Positions 37,391 to 50,435 of a stretch of DNA of 64,000 bases are shown piece after piece; the stretch's first letter is position 1; each line of letters opens with the position of its first letter. Position numbers and translations under genes: made by a program. The stretch is from assembly GCA_021234155.1 (NCBI GenBank), contig JAJEKV010000002.1, forward strand, positions 15,413,428 to 15,477,427. The letters run 5' to 3'. A model generated the notes under the pieces. It searched no databases. It had not been told where the DNA came from and saw nothing but the letters and a program-made list of their open reading frames with translations. This stretch comes from Isoetes taiwanensis (lineage: Eukaryota; Streptophyta; Lycopodiopsida; Isoetales; Isoetaceae).

Positions 37391-38141
37391 AACAACAATA
37401 CACGTATCAAGCATTCATGCATGCATGTAGTGATAAAAAGAAAATAGTAAAAGAACTCTACTTTATCCTATACACTTAACAAAAAGTACTAATGCTACTT
37501 TCTTTGTCCATACCTTTTTTGTTGTGGTAATGACACCGCCTCTAAAATACCGTAGATTGAATGCCAAGCTTGATTACTTTTGCTGCAAAAATATCTAGTG
37601 TCAAAGCACGCTTCTTAAACGCAAGGTGAAAGAAGAAGAATAACTTACTCAATAGCAAGTAAGCATACAAATAAAGAGGCAAAAGCACAAAGTATAGCAA
37701 GCAGTTGAAGACAATGCCAAGAGTGTGAACGATTCTTAAAAGAATGTGGAACAAGTTCTTGGTGAAACAAAGGCATCGATGGAGCTTAAATTACGCCAGG
37801 AGGTTATGGCTCGCTTCTTCCTAATCGCGGCGCGCAATCCATCCCTCCCTCCCAAAGAAATCGACGTCTGCTCCAATCTGCGCTCTTGCAGCTCTACTGA
37901 GAAAGTGGAGGAAAAAAGCACCTACCCTAATCGTAACCAATACAAAATAACCTAAAGAAAAACGTACAAAAAATTTCCGCCAAAATAACCTAAGATTGCA
38001 ACATTGTCAAAACATACAACAAAAAGGGCCCATTTTCGTTATACCCATTTTTTGTGACGGAGGTGGTTCCGATAACTTCAACATAAACATGCAAATTGGT
38101 AATTGGAAACGGCATGGTTATGGATTTCCTAGGAATTTCCC

Positions 38142-38403
38142 TAGTCAATTGCTACGAGATGGTGATATATATCTAACTTTTTAACATTGATTATGAGAAT
38201 AACAAATCCAATCACTTGTTTTGGTGGTATGCAACGCATAAACCAAATGTATATTGGCAGCTTAATAAAATAGTATACGATGATAGATACGATATTGTGA
38301 CGACCGTACATGTGTCGAAGGTACACGACATGTAGTAGAATATGACAGGAGAAGACTTCGTAATGGACAAGGTAGGTAAAGAAACAAGGGTGGTTGGCAG
38401 CAA
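38142..38403 (+). repeat. 260-bp direct repeat, right copy
   Basis: Second copy of the repeat at 36,170-36,429. The last 120 bases (from AATAGTATACGATGATAGAT to GGGTGGTTGG) are essentially identical between copies. The copies do not begin TG and end CA, so a standard LTR is not supported. A tandem segmental duplication or a non-LTR terminal repeat is more likely. Confidence 0.85.
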
Positions 38404-38834
38404 GTAAGTAAGTAGGACAACAAAGAATAAAATGTTAGTTATAGTAACAGATCTAACAAAATCTGGCACAATTTGGAGAACAAGTGGGTCAAATGGGGCA
38501 ATGGCAAATGGGAGGGGGCAGACGTGGATAAAGGTGAGGAGTGAGCATCTTCAAATCAAGGATGAAACAAGACCACAAGAGGTATGGGCAAGAAGGGAGG
38601 AAGCAAAGATAGACAAGAGGTAGTATTTCAACATCGGACAACTTTCCCCCGATTCGATTCAATTGAATTTCGACTAGAGTTACCAGCACAAAAAGACAAC
38701 TTTCCAATTCAATTCAATTCAATTCAATCCAATCTCAACTAGAGTTACCCCACAAGAACACTTTGGTCTTTCCAACCAACCCTCTTTTTAGGCAGCAAGT
38801 TGGGCTGGAGTTTTTCCTAATTTTTTTTTTTTAA

Positions 38835-38880
38835 TATAAAAGACCCTGGTCAACACGCACAAAATATAGTGTGTATAAAG
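38835..38880 (+). promoter_or_regulatory. Candidate TATA boxes upstream of CER3-like gene
   Basis: TATAAAAG at 38,835-38,842 and TATAAAG at 38,874-38,880 lie 630-680 bases before the start codon, in the same orientation as the gene. Either would imply a 5' UTR of about 600 bases, or one containing an intron. Choice between them is not possible from sequence alone. Confidence 0.4.
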
Positions 38881-39513
38881 AGGGCTTGGAAACAGGTTGA
38901 CCCGTTTGTGATATTATTTCTTCCACTTGCCCCCGTGCGGTGCGCGGGCATACGCATCCGTAGGAGGCGCGTAGAATACACCGTATGTACATTTCTATTT
39001 AAATATACCCCTTCGTCAAGCCGGATATTCAGCTAAAACAGCCTCGCCACCCAAATTCGTATTAAGGGAGGGAAAGGAAGGCGCCTTCTTGCTTCTCTGC
39101 CACCTCCTACCAACCGATCCCGGCCATCAATGCAATTCTGAGCTTGAATTTATCCTTCCAATCCTAACATTTGACCCCAAATCCTTCAAATTCTTCTGCC
39201 CCATTCTTTCCCCTTTGATCGCAGGAGTTCTAGCTTCTGAATCCCCTTTGTTTCGCATTTCCGATCCAACGGAGCTTTATTTGGGCCTAAGTTTTTGATT
39301 TTCTTTCTTGGCGGGCTAAGAATTTGTGGATTTGGAGGATCATTTGCATTTGGGTTCGCATTTTTGGATTTGGGTCTGCATTTTTCCTTTTGGGTTTCAT
39401 TATTTGGGGCCTGTTCTGCCGGATCTTTGGCTATTTAAGGGGATCCTGTAGAGTGTGCGGTATTTGTTTATTTGGGAGGGTAAAAGAACAGCAAAAGAAA
39501 AAGAAAAATCTAA

Positions 39514-42179
39514 ATGGGCATTGAGCCTGCTCCTCTTTCTTCTTGGCCATGGGAAAAGATTGGCAATCTCAAGGTATAGCCCACATAAATTTCCTTATGT
39601 TTTTAGCGCTATCTCAAGAAATAGATTCTAATTCTTGATTGGGAATGCAGTACTTTCTATTTGCGCCACTGGCTATGCAAGCTATCCATAGCAGATGCAC
39701 AGGAGTTCCAGACATGAACAATTGGTACTTGCACATTCTGCTAATTTCGTCACTTCGCTACATCCAGTCTCAGGCGTGGATTTCAATTTCAAGGAGTTAT
39801 TGGGCAGTGAAAACTAGGCAAATTTCCATGTTCGGGACAAATTACGATCAAGTAGATAGGGAGTACAATTGGTAAGTTGTGAGGTAGATGAATCTTGTTT
39901 TTTTCTGCAGCTTTCTCACATGTTTTTTCTGCACGCGCAGCGACAACCATATTATTTTTCAAGCCCTTGTATCAATGGCTGCATATGGCTGGTTTCCTAA
40001 TATCCGAAACCTGCCGTTATGGAACCTGCAAGGAATTATTGCCCTCTTCATATTACACACGGCTGTGGTGGAGTCTTTGTATTACTTAATCCATCGCGCC
40101 CTTCATACAGAACCATTTTTTTCACAGTACCATTCTTTGCACCATGCTTCAACTGCCACAGAAACTTCTACTGGTGGGTTGTTACGAAATTTTCTTCTGG
40201 AACATGCATTTGAAGAAAGATGGCGTTTAATTTTGGTTTTTTTTTTAAAACAGCTGGAACTAGGACATTCCTAGAAGAATTACTGCAATGTGGCCTCATG
40301 GTTTTGGCATTATTTGGGGCCAGCATTTCGGGAGGCCTTTCTTTGTCTCTGTTCTACATATATTTATTGGGCTTTGATTTTTTGAAGCAAATGGGTCACT
40401 GCAATTTTGAGTTTGTTCCAAAGCGGGCATTTAAGATCTTTCCACCATTGAAATTTTTTCTGTATACACCATCGTAAGCAACTAATTCCATGCCTTTGGC
40501 CATGTTTTTAACAATTTACATGCATGTGCGGATCATACTCACAAATTCCATGCAAGCAGGTACCATTCTTTGCATCATATGGACTGCAATTCCAACTTTT
40601 GTCTTTTCATGCCACTTTATGATTATTTGGGGGGCACAAGAAACCAAAACACTGATGCCTTATACGAATCTCTGGTGAAAGAAGGTAAATATTCATCACT
40701 GGTTTGATTTAAACTGGATAAGAACGGCTTGTTTCTAATAATAGGGTTTCTTTTATGACTTGACAGGACGCAAGGAAGAAGTTCCATGTTTCGTTTTTCT
40801 AGCACATGCTGTAGATGTAGTTTCTTCTCTTCACGTTTCTTTTGCCAGCAGAACATTTTCATCTATTCCATACAATGCTGCCGGTTTCTTCTGGTGATTT
40901 GGCCTTAGCTAGTCTTGTGGTTTCTGTAGATTTGGGCATGGGGAAAACCTTGTTGCTTATATATTTTCTCAGAGGCCTTCATACCAGACTTGGATTGTCC
41001 CTAGATATGGATTGCATGTAAGCATCATCTTTACCACATTTGCTGCACTGCTCTGTTTGTTATGTTCCTGACAGATTTCTTTTGCAGTACTTTTTGCCCT
41101 TTTTGGATTGATAGCATCAACAAACACATTGAACAAGCAATTTTGATGCTGATGCTAAGGGTGTCAAGGTCATAAGCCTTGCAGCCTTGCCCAAGGTTAG
41201 AACATGCTAAACTTTTAAACTGTTCTTTTGAGAATACTGGTTACTGATTTCAATGATTTACTTGAACAGAATGAATCATTGAATGGTGGAGGAAAACTCT
41301 TTGTGAAGAGACTTCCTAACCTGAAGGTTCGAGTTGTGCATGGCAATACTTTGACTGCTGCAGCAATAATATACGAAATTCCTCAAACTGTGTCAGAGAT
41401 TTTTCTGACAGGAGCAACTTCTAAGCTAGGAAGAGCGCTTGCTCTATACCTATGCAAGAAGGGTATGAGAGTATTGGTAAGTGCTAAGAATTAACCAAGT
41501 GTGGTTTATATATTTTCAAAAATGTGTCTAAGTAGTGATCAATTTGTATTAATGTGCCATGGCAGATGCTGACAAGCTCGAGGGACCGCTATGACAGCAT
41601 AGTCAGGGAAGCACCAGCAGATTGTCAAAAGCTTCTGGTACAGGTGACAAAGTATCAAGCTGGAAGGAACTGCAAGGTGCACTTTCTTATCATCAACATG
41701 ACAACACATAACTAACAAAATGACAATGTTATAACTATGCCTTTTGCTTGCAGACATGGGTTCTTGGCAAATGGGCTACTGAAAGTGACCAAAAGTGGGC
41801 TCCAGTAGGCACACATTTTCACCAGTTTGTTGTGCCTCCAGTTCATCCCTTCAGAAAGGACTGCACCTATGGAAAGCTTGTTGGTATTAGGTTGCCAAAT
41901 GACATCACTGGCATGAGAACTTGTGAGGTATGCTTGAAGACTTTTGTGATTGGCATCATATTCATTTGCTTTTGTCGCCCTGTTCGGTCGCCTTATGTTG
42001 ATATTTGACACTTTTGTATTCAGTATAATTTTGAAAGAGGAGTTGTAGCTGCTTGCCATGCTGGTGGACTCCTCCATGCCCTGGAAAATTGGGATTATCA
42101 TGAAGTTGGTACTATCGACGTCGACAAGATTGATATGGTTTGGGAAGCAGCTATCAGGCATGGCTTCACTCCTGTTTGA
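39514..42179 (+). CDS. CER3: CER3/WAX2-like wax-alkane synthesis protein, 11 exons
   Basis: Exons: 39514-39573, 39651-39871, 39941-40173, 40254-40473, 40560-40684, 40767-41017, 41088-41195, 41270-41476, 41566-41676, 41754-41927, 42024-42179. All junctions are GT-AG and the product is about 622 residues, close to the usual 630. The N-terminal half is the membrane fatty-acid-hydroxylase-like domain with the histidine boxes HRALH, HSLHH and SYHSLHH. The C-terminal half is the WAX2 domain ([51 protein letters not shown]). These words match CER3 better than CER1. Known CER3 works with CER1 in the ER to make very-long-chain alkanes for the cuticle. Exons 6 and 7 contain frame breaks and stops (TGA at about 40,897; at least three single-base gaps in exon 7), whereas the other nine are clean. 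The gene is therefore either recently damaged or affected by sequence error. Confidence 0.9.
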
Positions 42180-42994
42180 ACTCATAAATTGAATTGGTGC
42201 AGGATGCTACCAGTTATCATGTAAAATTGTGAGCTTTTATTATTTATATCATTTTTTAAATCATATACACATTGTAATTGAAAGACATGTATTCCCAGAT
42301 TTCATATTAAAAAAACCACTTTAAGGCCAAAATTCTTCATGTTGCTTTTGTGTTTGGTGAAGTTCTTGTTGAGACTCTTAATGATAAATGACAGGAGCTT
42401 GTAAAAGAGACAGGCATACAAATCTAAACTGTGTGTGTTATTAAGATACAAATCGCCAGCTTTTTTTTTCTCATGTTCAAGTTGACTCTAACATTAAATT
42501 GCTCGTGAATTTCTCATTTCATTTAAAAGGAACATCTTATGTTAGTTGGAGTTGGCTTTAACTTCTGCATTTTCCACTTGTGGTATGCACATGTCACGGG
42601 GTTCTTTTTGCGTGTCAACAAGACAACAATTATTATTTAGCTGTTTCAACATGTCAACTCATGAAAAATGTAACATCTCCAGCTAAAGATTTCCATGTAG
42701 TTGGTGACCCAGCACAAGTCATATGTGGTGATGCTTAAAGGTTGCTTTTGCTTTTCATGCATGTCTTTGTCTTCTAGTTTATACTTGTATGTATTGCCTT
42801 TACCATACCGCCTTCAGCCACATGATTAATTTTTGCTTTTACGAATAGATTTTTTTTGTCAAAACGGAGGTGGAGGCCTCTGTGAAGTCGGAGGTCAGTT
42901 TTCAATCGGGAAAGCATAAAAAGATTCTTCCCCCTCTCTTCTGCAGCTCTTCCCCCTCTATTTTGCAGCTCTTGGCCTCTCTAGTTGATATACA

Positions 42995-43218
42995 GAGGTG
43001 GTGCATGTGGCCACCCTTATTGTTGTTCACCCATTTATAATAGTCCATGGGGACACTTTGAAAGAAGGAATGGCCCAATACCCCCACCCCCCAATCAAAG
43101 CCTTTTGTAATGGAGGTGGTGCATGTGGACATCCTTATTGTTGCTCACCCATGGGCGACACTTTGGAAGAAGAAATGGCCCAATCCCCCATTTCCCAAAC
43201 CAAAGCCTTATGTAATGT
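42995..43218 (+). repeat. Imperfect two-unit tandem repeat, about 117 bp
   Basis: GGAGGTGGTGCATGTGG..CCTTATTGTTG..CACCCAT..GGAATGGCCCAA..CAAAGCCTT.TGTAATG occurs twice in a row, starting at about 42,995 and 43,112. The second unit has small deletions and point changes. No function is suggested. Confidence 0.8.
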
Positions 43219-43623
43219 CCCCTATTCATTTCATCAGCTCTAAACCGTCAAATTCATAAAATTTGATGGAAAACAAGCCTAGTAGTTCCACCGTCATATG
43301 TCCCTATGGGATGCTGCCATATGGTATAACATAAAAAATACACTATATTACATGAAGAACAATAAATGTGCATCGAATATAGAGCACAAAAAAGGCCTTG
43401 GGTGGGTTGGGGCGGCTGGGGGGCTGGGATGTGTTGAACTCTCTATATGCACTCAACCAGGGCCAATATGATTGATTTGCATTAAATGCATTCTACTAAA
43501 CAAGTGAAGCACCTACCTCTTGATGCTACTTGTTTATCAACTCCAGTTGTTGTCCACTATTTTGATGAGGCAAAACAACTTGACATGTTCCAAAGATAAG
43601 TGAATATAGATCCAGACTCTTGG

Positions 43624-43757
43624 AGTGTAAATTCTTACCCCAAATAACCAAATACCGTTATTTTACAAAAGACACAAAGGATTTATGTTCAGTGTAAATT
43701 CTTACCCCAAATAACCAAATACCGTTATTTTACAAAAGACACAAAGGATTTATGTTC
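43624..43757 (+). repeat. Exact 67-bp tandem duplication
   Basis: The unit beginning AGTGTAAATTCTTACCCC and ending TTTATGTTC occurs twice back to back (43,624-43,690 and 43,691-43,757) with no difference seen. Identity implies a recent duplication or an assembly artefact. Confidence 0.95.
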
Positions 43758-46289
43758 GGAGGCTCTGAGTAAAAGCCCACTTTTGCCTCCATATATGGCA
43801 CTATAGCCTAGTACCTCCTCCTCCCCTTCCCTCCTCCTTGTCGACTTTTACACTGTGCAAGGGCGAGGTGCAAGATGAGGTGGTGGGCGAGCCACGGAGG
43901 CAGCAAGTCCACTGCGCAGTCTTACACCGAGCCCCACATACCCTAACACAAGGGCAACTTATTACACGAAAAAAAATGCCACACTGCTATTTCTATTTCG
44001 GCATTTTCAGCAACAAATTAAAAAGTGAAACTTTCTCTCGATGCTTCGTCGACTTTTTTTTGCCGAAAACTTACCTAAAAATCTTTTGGAATGCCGGAAA
44101 TAGCAGGGAGGCATTTTTTGTCATTTAGGCTCTAGCTGAGAGACAGCCTCGGCACACGCCTGTACCTCACAGTCAGCCAGCTGATCGCCATGTACCGAAA
44201 TTTTGACCCGGCAAGAATTACCTGTTTTGTTTGAAATTACGTGCATGAGGTAGTAGTACTAATCTTCAATGATTTAAAAAGAAAGATGTAATTTGGTAGT
44301 AATTTCATAACAAGTTCTTTTACAACCTAGTATAAGCTCAAATTATTTCTTAGATAAACATTTTGAACACCAACTTTTCTTGCATTAATTGTTTTGCTTG
44401 TTCGATTCTTTCATTAGTTATCTTCCATATTTATTTGGGCCACCCAATTTCTATTTTATAAAAAGGCCTCCATTTGACAAGTTGGCCCACGACATGTCTT
44501 ATTCTTTTTTATTAGACAATTCTTGCAATTATACGTTACATTTCATCCTATAATGGGCCACAACAATCACCCTGATGAGACCACAGCCGTAACTCATTCT
44601 AAGAGTAATCCATACAAACAACTTAAATAAAATTAAAGAGAAGACAGACAATGCCGTATGTGTTACAAAAATAGGAGTACTTTAATTATTGATCACATGA
44701 TTTTCCTTCATGTAGGTGGATCCGTGGAATTCCCTCTTTTTTTTTTGGAGGGTTTTTTTTTTTGGGATTTATTAATACAGAAACTAAAATTTATAGCATT
44801 TCGGTCACTCCAATAATTCGTCCATGATAACAACGATGTATATAGGCCATCAGTCAAAATGAATGTATGGTTAAATCCCTCCTACCAATTTGCCAATCAA
44901 TGAACAAGCAATTGACAAGGATCCAATTTGGTTATCATATATGCCAGCAGTTTGTCCTTTTTGTTTTACCCATGCCACCAAATATGCCTTGGTCTTGTGC
45001 ACATAATTGACATCCCTTTAGGGTTGGTGTTTACTCAACTACAAAAAATGATGTGCCCAACAACACTCTTGTTAGGTTTATTTCTAAGCTACTGACCTTC
45101 TCAAAAGTGAATAGCATTCTAGATGCTTAAAGACAATTCACATTTATCATATCTAAAAAATGACGTTCTGCTTGTTTTGACCATCATATCATTTCATTAC
45201 AGCAAGTACATGTTAATGCAGTGTTGTTAATGAGATCTACAACTTGATGCCATAGTGCAATCGGCCTAGATTTCGTGTCTGGATTGATACTTTTTGATTC
45301 ATTGAGCTGTTGTACATCATTTTTTAATGAGCATAATTCCCTGTCATCCAAAAGAACTGAATTGAATGGAATTGAATTTTACAGTCCACAGAGACCAATC
45401 AGCCCATGGGACTCAAATAAAGAAGACCTAGCCTATTACTATATAGGATCAAAAAGCTCTCGCCCCAAAGGGTTTTCAAGGGAAAACCTTAATAGTAATA
45501 GGCTTGTTGATATTATACATTTACATGGCCGTGATGATCGTGTGTAATTGACTCCGTGATGTTGAATATCTTCTCGATGTAGAATGCTGTCCTCTCGTAA
45601 GATCGCGGAGCTTCTAATTCCTCACCTTAAGGTTCCTGCTTTCTCAGCGCTTCTCATTCTCGATTCAACTCTTTCTCTCGCCCAGCTTTCAGCCCCAGAT
45701 TCACTCATGTTTCATCATGTCCCAACTCCAGCTCTTGTTCGTTCTTGCCCCACCGGCCCTATAGAGGCTTCCCTATGCCCTAAGTTTCGTGATCTCAATA
45801 TTTCACTTTAATGAAGTTTATTAAATCCGAAGGCAAGATCCAAGTTCGTGATTTGCAATCCGTGTTCATCCATCACCTAGGTTCTCGCAGACCTAAGAAG
45901 TCCTTCCAATACTCCCAGATAAATATGGTATGACTTCTCTCCATGCTTTGACAAAATCGCGCCAAGAAGCTTCCAGAGCATCGGGCCCGCGATTGTTCCT
46001 ATTGATTTGCGTACCACACAAATGCCACCATATGGTCCGATATATATGGCTCCATTCCTCTCGAGTTGAAGACAATATATTGAAGAGAATCTAGCCATCG
46101 TTTATTCGGGATATCTCAAACCCCGCTAGAGCACCTATGTTCTTCTCAGGAAAAGAAGGATAATTCGCGCCTCGACGCTGGACGTTGGCCTCAATAAAAT
46201 CAGGTACCAAATCGGTATCCGCCTCGATCCTTGAAAGGCGGGAGCTGACTCCAAGGTGCACGCGACCCTACAAAGATTGATATTTGAAA

Positions 46290-47140
46290 GTATACAAACC
46301 TATCCAGACGGGAAGGTGATGAGGGAAAACAACTTTTTCACTAGCTTCGTGGGCCATTTGAGTACACAGCTTATGCCGCTTGGGCTTACCAATGCTCCAA
46401 CAATATTCCAAATATATGGCCAATGATGTCTTCTCGGGAGTTCTTAGACACTTCTTGTCATTAATTTTGATGATGTTCTCATTTATTCCAAGACTCTTTG
46501 AAGAATATGAGAGGTATATTCGACAAGTCCTTCGTGAAGCCGTATACTCCAAGTTACATGCCAAACTTGAGTAGCGTCAGTCAACGGGATAATGTGGAGT
46601 TCTTTGGCTATTAAGTGGAGTCTTCTATGGATCCTTTAAAATGTCAAGATTGTTCTAGAGTGGCAAACACCTCATCCATTCGAGATGTTTAGTGTTTTCT
46701 TTGGGTTTGCCAATTTCTATCGGTGTTTCATTCCGGATTATTCCGAGATTGTCCTTCTTTGATATGCCCGCATCTAAGGACGTGCCATTTGAATGGAGTG
46801 TGGAAGCGCACTCCATTGGCATTTCAAGCATGCTTTCACCACGCACCAGTTCTTACTCATGCAGATCTCTGCATCCATATATTGTCGGCTGCATGCTTCC
46901 CGGGATTTTGCTCGTGGTGGTATGCCGCCACAGTGAGGAAGATGACTATGAATTGCATCCACGGTCACCGCGCGAAGTTTCTGAAGCCGCCAAATCAACG
47001 ACCCATTTATGACAAGGAGTTGTTGGGCGAGAAGTTGACTTTTGCGATTAAAGACGTGCCTCGCGGATCTCCTTATAAGGCCACACTATACAGCATCATA
47101 GAACCTAGGAATATTTCGGGCCTCGCTGAAAGTCAACGCT
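46290..47140 (+). pseudogene. Chromovirus RT and RNase H remnants
   Basis: MPLGLTNAPTIFQ (about 46,373-46,411) and the catalytic INFDDVLIYSK (46,461-46,493) are RT motifs. FANFYRCFIPDYSEI (about 46,708-46,750), DVPFEWSVEAH (about 46,781-46,812) and YDKELL (about 47,009) follow in the RT thumb and RNase H. Frame changes separate nearly every motif. The motif order is intact, so loss of frame came by small indels and not by rearrangement. Confidence 0.8.
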
Positions 47141-47639
47141 AGGCTCGTGGTATAATCAAGTACTATCGCCAAGATTTAATTTTGTGGATCGGGTACCGGC
47201 CCAAAGGTCACAACCGCTTAGCCCGTGGCATAACTGGCACTATCTCGCATTGACTTTGTGATCTAGCGCCCCGACCTCCAAGGAAAGCTTCTCCATGCCT
47301 TGTCTCATGCTCCTGTACTTCAAACCTAAGCCATGAGGATCCCGTGATTTGATCGCGAATCATGTGTTATTCTAGAGTCATCTCTGCTCCAGCCGATGGC
47401 TCCTCACTTTATTCGAGAGGCCTCATGATACAGCCTTGTTGGAGTCCTGTCGAGCATCTCTGCCTCCCATCTAGTGCTTTCCATAAGATGGCTCACACCC
47501 TGGCTCTCGTGATCATCTTCCAGCAATGGACGACGAGTACCGCTGAGATTCGGAGATGGACTCGTCCGTAGATGGGCTTCGTGATTTCTGCTGTGATGGT
47601 GGCTTTCAGGCTCGGGTTCTTCCACGCCATGTTTCAACG

Positions 47640-48860
47640 GCGGCTAGATACCTTGGAGTAGCCAAGACCTTTAGATCCTATTAGCTCTAGAGTATTGGTG
47701 GCCTAAGCGCCGCCGCCTGGCCGGGCTTATTCGATCAAGGATATCCGCTCGCCGAAAGTTAGCGTCCAGCGCATCTTCCTCATGGCCTTCTTCACCTACC
47801 GTACCAGATGGACCTTGAAGAGCATTTCCATAGACTTTATTCCAAAGCGCCACTTTCTGGACATATCATGGTTGCCGCGATCATTTCTCTAAGATGGTCG
47901 GCCGACCCCCGCAACGCTATCATCACCAATGAGGGAACAACGGATTTTTCTTCTGAAGTGGTTGACTTCATGGTTTGGGTTCGATACTATCGCCAAAGAA
48001 CCGCGGGACCGCAGCTTCATCGCAGCTTTTTGGAAGCCGCTTTTGGAGCGTTATTGCATATCGACCGCCGACCGAAGCATCCGGGTCATCATCCAAAAGC
48101 ATGGCAGGCAGAGTACACCAATTAGACTTCGAGCAATATCTAAAGTGGTTTATCAGCCATCCGCAGATGATTGGGTTTGTATCTTCCATTAATGTAGCCG
48201 CCTATAATAACTCAAGACATGCTTCCACGACCGTGAGTCCGCCTTTCCACCCCACAAAGATCTTCGTTTAGTCCCTTTAGTGTCAGCCAAGGTGACTCTT
48301 CATCCGTCGTAGTCTCGACTTGAAACCGTGACTTTAATCAGATCTTTAGCATCATTCTCACCAAGCATTGCGAACGCTATCGCATTATGCCGATTTGCAT
48401 CAAAAGAGGGGAAGTCTCACCATGTTGCAACTCTGAAACGCTTTTTCAGAGGGACCTCCTACATCACGCCCATGGCCAAGCTTGACTATTTGTCGCCTTT
48501 GTCCTACCGGATCATGACCCAGACGCTGAATGGCATTCTCGATTCGAGCTCCCTCCAAATTTGTTCGCTCCATCCAAAAAGATTTCATGTTTCTATTGGA
48601 GCTTCTACACAAGCACATTTTTCTGACCAATCCTCCGCCGCCACCATTAGTAGAAACTGATGACTTATATTCGGAGGTTTTAAAAGATTCGACTCAAGTT
48701 TCTTCAACTACATTGTATTATTTTGTCGATTGGGAAGGTTACTCACCAAGTGATAGAACTTGGGAGCCTGCCGAGAATCTGACTAATGTGCCTGATAAAA
48801 TTGCGGAGTTCCACACCTTCGGCGTAGCATATTGTTGTCACACATGGGTTGTCTGTTAGG
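47640..48860 (+). pseudogene. Chromovirus integrase and chromodomain
   Basis: An integrase zinc-binding remnant lies near 47,645-47,710. Core pieces are SISIDF (about 47,820), RSFIAAFWKPLLERYCIS (48,010-48,063) and a VNQTL-like end before YNNSRHASTTVSPF (48,202-48,245). The chromodomain YFVDWEGYSPSDRTWEPAENL (48,718-48,780) is intact in a frame open to 48,859, with the aromatic-cage-type residues Y, W and W in place. Chromodomains of this kind are thought to guide integration into methylated-histone chromatin. Confidence 0.85.
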
Positions 48861-49049
48861 ACATGTGACACAATTCCTACAGAGGCACACAGTTGACTTT
48901 TGTCACATTTGAACCTCCTCTTCATTTCATGTAACACTTTGTTAAATAAGGTGGCTCCTGCTCCTTTGATCTAATGTATTGTTAAGCAAATCATTGCACC
49001 AAGGATTGCCTGCTAGGACGTCAAAATTCCATAGAACAAGAAGTGTGTC

Positions 49050-50330
49050 TTCATCAACAGGCATAAGCTTTAACCATCCAAGGTATGCATTTGGGGTTTA
49101 AAGATGAGGTGTCAATTAGGACGGATGGACGAACGGATAGATGGATGGATATAAAGTTTAACCAAACCAAACTCCATGTGGAGTGCAGACCGGAACTCCA
49201 ATGCTTGGGAAGAAGATTTTGAGTATGAACCACAGTAGCAACCACTTCTTTCCCAAAAGGTTTTGTCAAGTTGACCTTGATCTAAGATACTTTTAGTAAG
49301 TTGACAAGTCATCCAACTTTTACATTTTTTTTACCCCATAATGTTGAGGAGTGTGCAATGTATTTCAACAGATGCAGAAGTGTCTTGGAATAGAGTACTC
49401 AAATACTCTCCACCACCATCAGTTTGAAGAAGCTTATTCTTTTGGCAATTTGAGTTTCAACAATGGTTTAGAAGAGAAGAAAGGTATCCCAAGTTTGGTC
49501 TTCTTGAGAAAGTAAACTATCACTCTTACCATCAATACAGTAAATTATGCAAATATCTGTTTTTCCATAAAGGTCGGAATGAACGAGATCTAAAACTACT
49601 GCAACTTAGTACCTAAATGACACGTGAGGTCCTTTTGTTACATTTGCTCAGCACACAATCATACAAGAGGCAAAAGCAATAAAATGGGTAGATGAGCAAG
49701 ACTAATGACTAGGAGATTGAAGACTTTGATATTTAAATGGATAAAATGGCATTGCCATAACAAGAGTGGGTCTAATATGGCAGATGCAAGCAAGGCTTGG
49801 GGAGGTGGAACAAAAGAAATTTTATACAAATCTTCAACTCTGGATCTTTGAACAAGATCTTGGCGGAAGTTGGATGCATCGTGAAAAATAAGAATGTAGA
49901 TTTGGATAGAGATCAGATTCATGCCTTGATCAATAAGCTTGGCTACAATCAAAGCTCTTAAGTAAACAGGAACAAGAAAAGTATCAAAGAGCCACCACCG
50001 AACAAGGAGGCACTCAAGATATCGTCAATCATGTCAATAAGCGAGGGACCAATGGATACAAATTCTTTATTGTAAGTACTCTTAGTGAAGTTTACGATTG
50101 ATCATGGTGGATATGCAGTTTAATCCACAATGAAATTGTGTCAGCGAATGGGATAAAGACTTTGAGATATATGCCCCTCGGCCAAGATGGGTTTAATCTT
50201 AGATGCTTCACATATAAACCCCGGGATATTATGCTTTTCAGCATAGCTCCTCTGAAAGCAGGCATTACGCAACAGGGTGTGTGAGGACTCTAAGTAAGGA
50301 ACACAAATGCAATCTTAGATTTAAAGCCAT
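49050..50330 (-). mobile_element. Ty1/copia remnant
   Basis: Read on the minus strand from high to low coordinates: ALIVAKLIDQGMNLISIQ (about 49,955, end of the protease linker), LLLWQCHFIHLNIKVFNLLV (about 49,760, GAG-pre-integrase), CAEQM and DLVHSDLYG (about 49,650-49,575), LLQTDGGGEYLSTLFQ (about 49,435-49,385, integrase core with D and E), and QLDKTFWE...ATVVHTQNLLP (about 49,270-49,195). This is the copia order, where integrase precedes RT. RT and RNase H are absent. Frames are broken throughout. Confidence 0.75.
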
Positions 50331-50435
50331 AGATGATCCTAATTTACATAAAGATCACACCTTTTCCAAAAAGTTTGAATAGCATATATAATTTAATAGC
50401 CAATTAAAAAAAGCATATTTGTTCCTAATCCAGAA

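Larger units (their letters stand above)
42180..45270. other. Downstream spacer, no gene recognised
   Basis: AT-rich sequence downstream of the CER3-like stop. Apart from the small tandem repeats listed separately, no frame carries a motif. No strong AATAAA signal stands out just after the stop. The 3' UTR probably ends within the AT-rich stretch at 42,220-42,310. Confidence 0.4.
45584..48860 (+). mobile_element. Ty3/gypsy chromovirus, decayed
   Basis: Plus-strand element with RT, RNase H, integrase and a C-terminal chromodomain in order, which places it in the chromovirus branch of Ty3/gypsy. The domains are spread over all three frames with many stops. No LTR pair or polypurine tract could be fixed. 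The part before 46.1 kb (gag/protease) has no clear motif. Confidence 0.8.

Noticed and set aside
36170-38403. LTR pair of a small retrotransposon
   Set aside because: The repeats lack TG...CA ends, no primer-binding site or polypurine tract adjoins them, and the interior codes for a zinc-finger remnant on the minus strand instead of gag or pol.
45275-45547. 90-codon plus-strand frame before the chromovirus
   Set aside because: It has a reasonable composition but no motif and no link to the downstream domains. It may be decayed gag and is not called separately.
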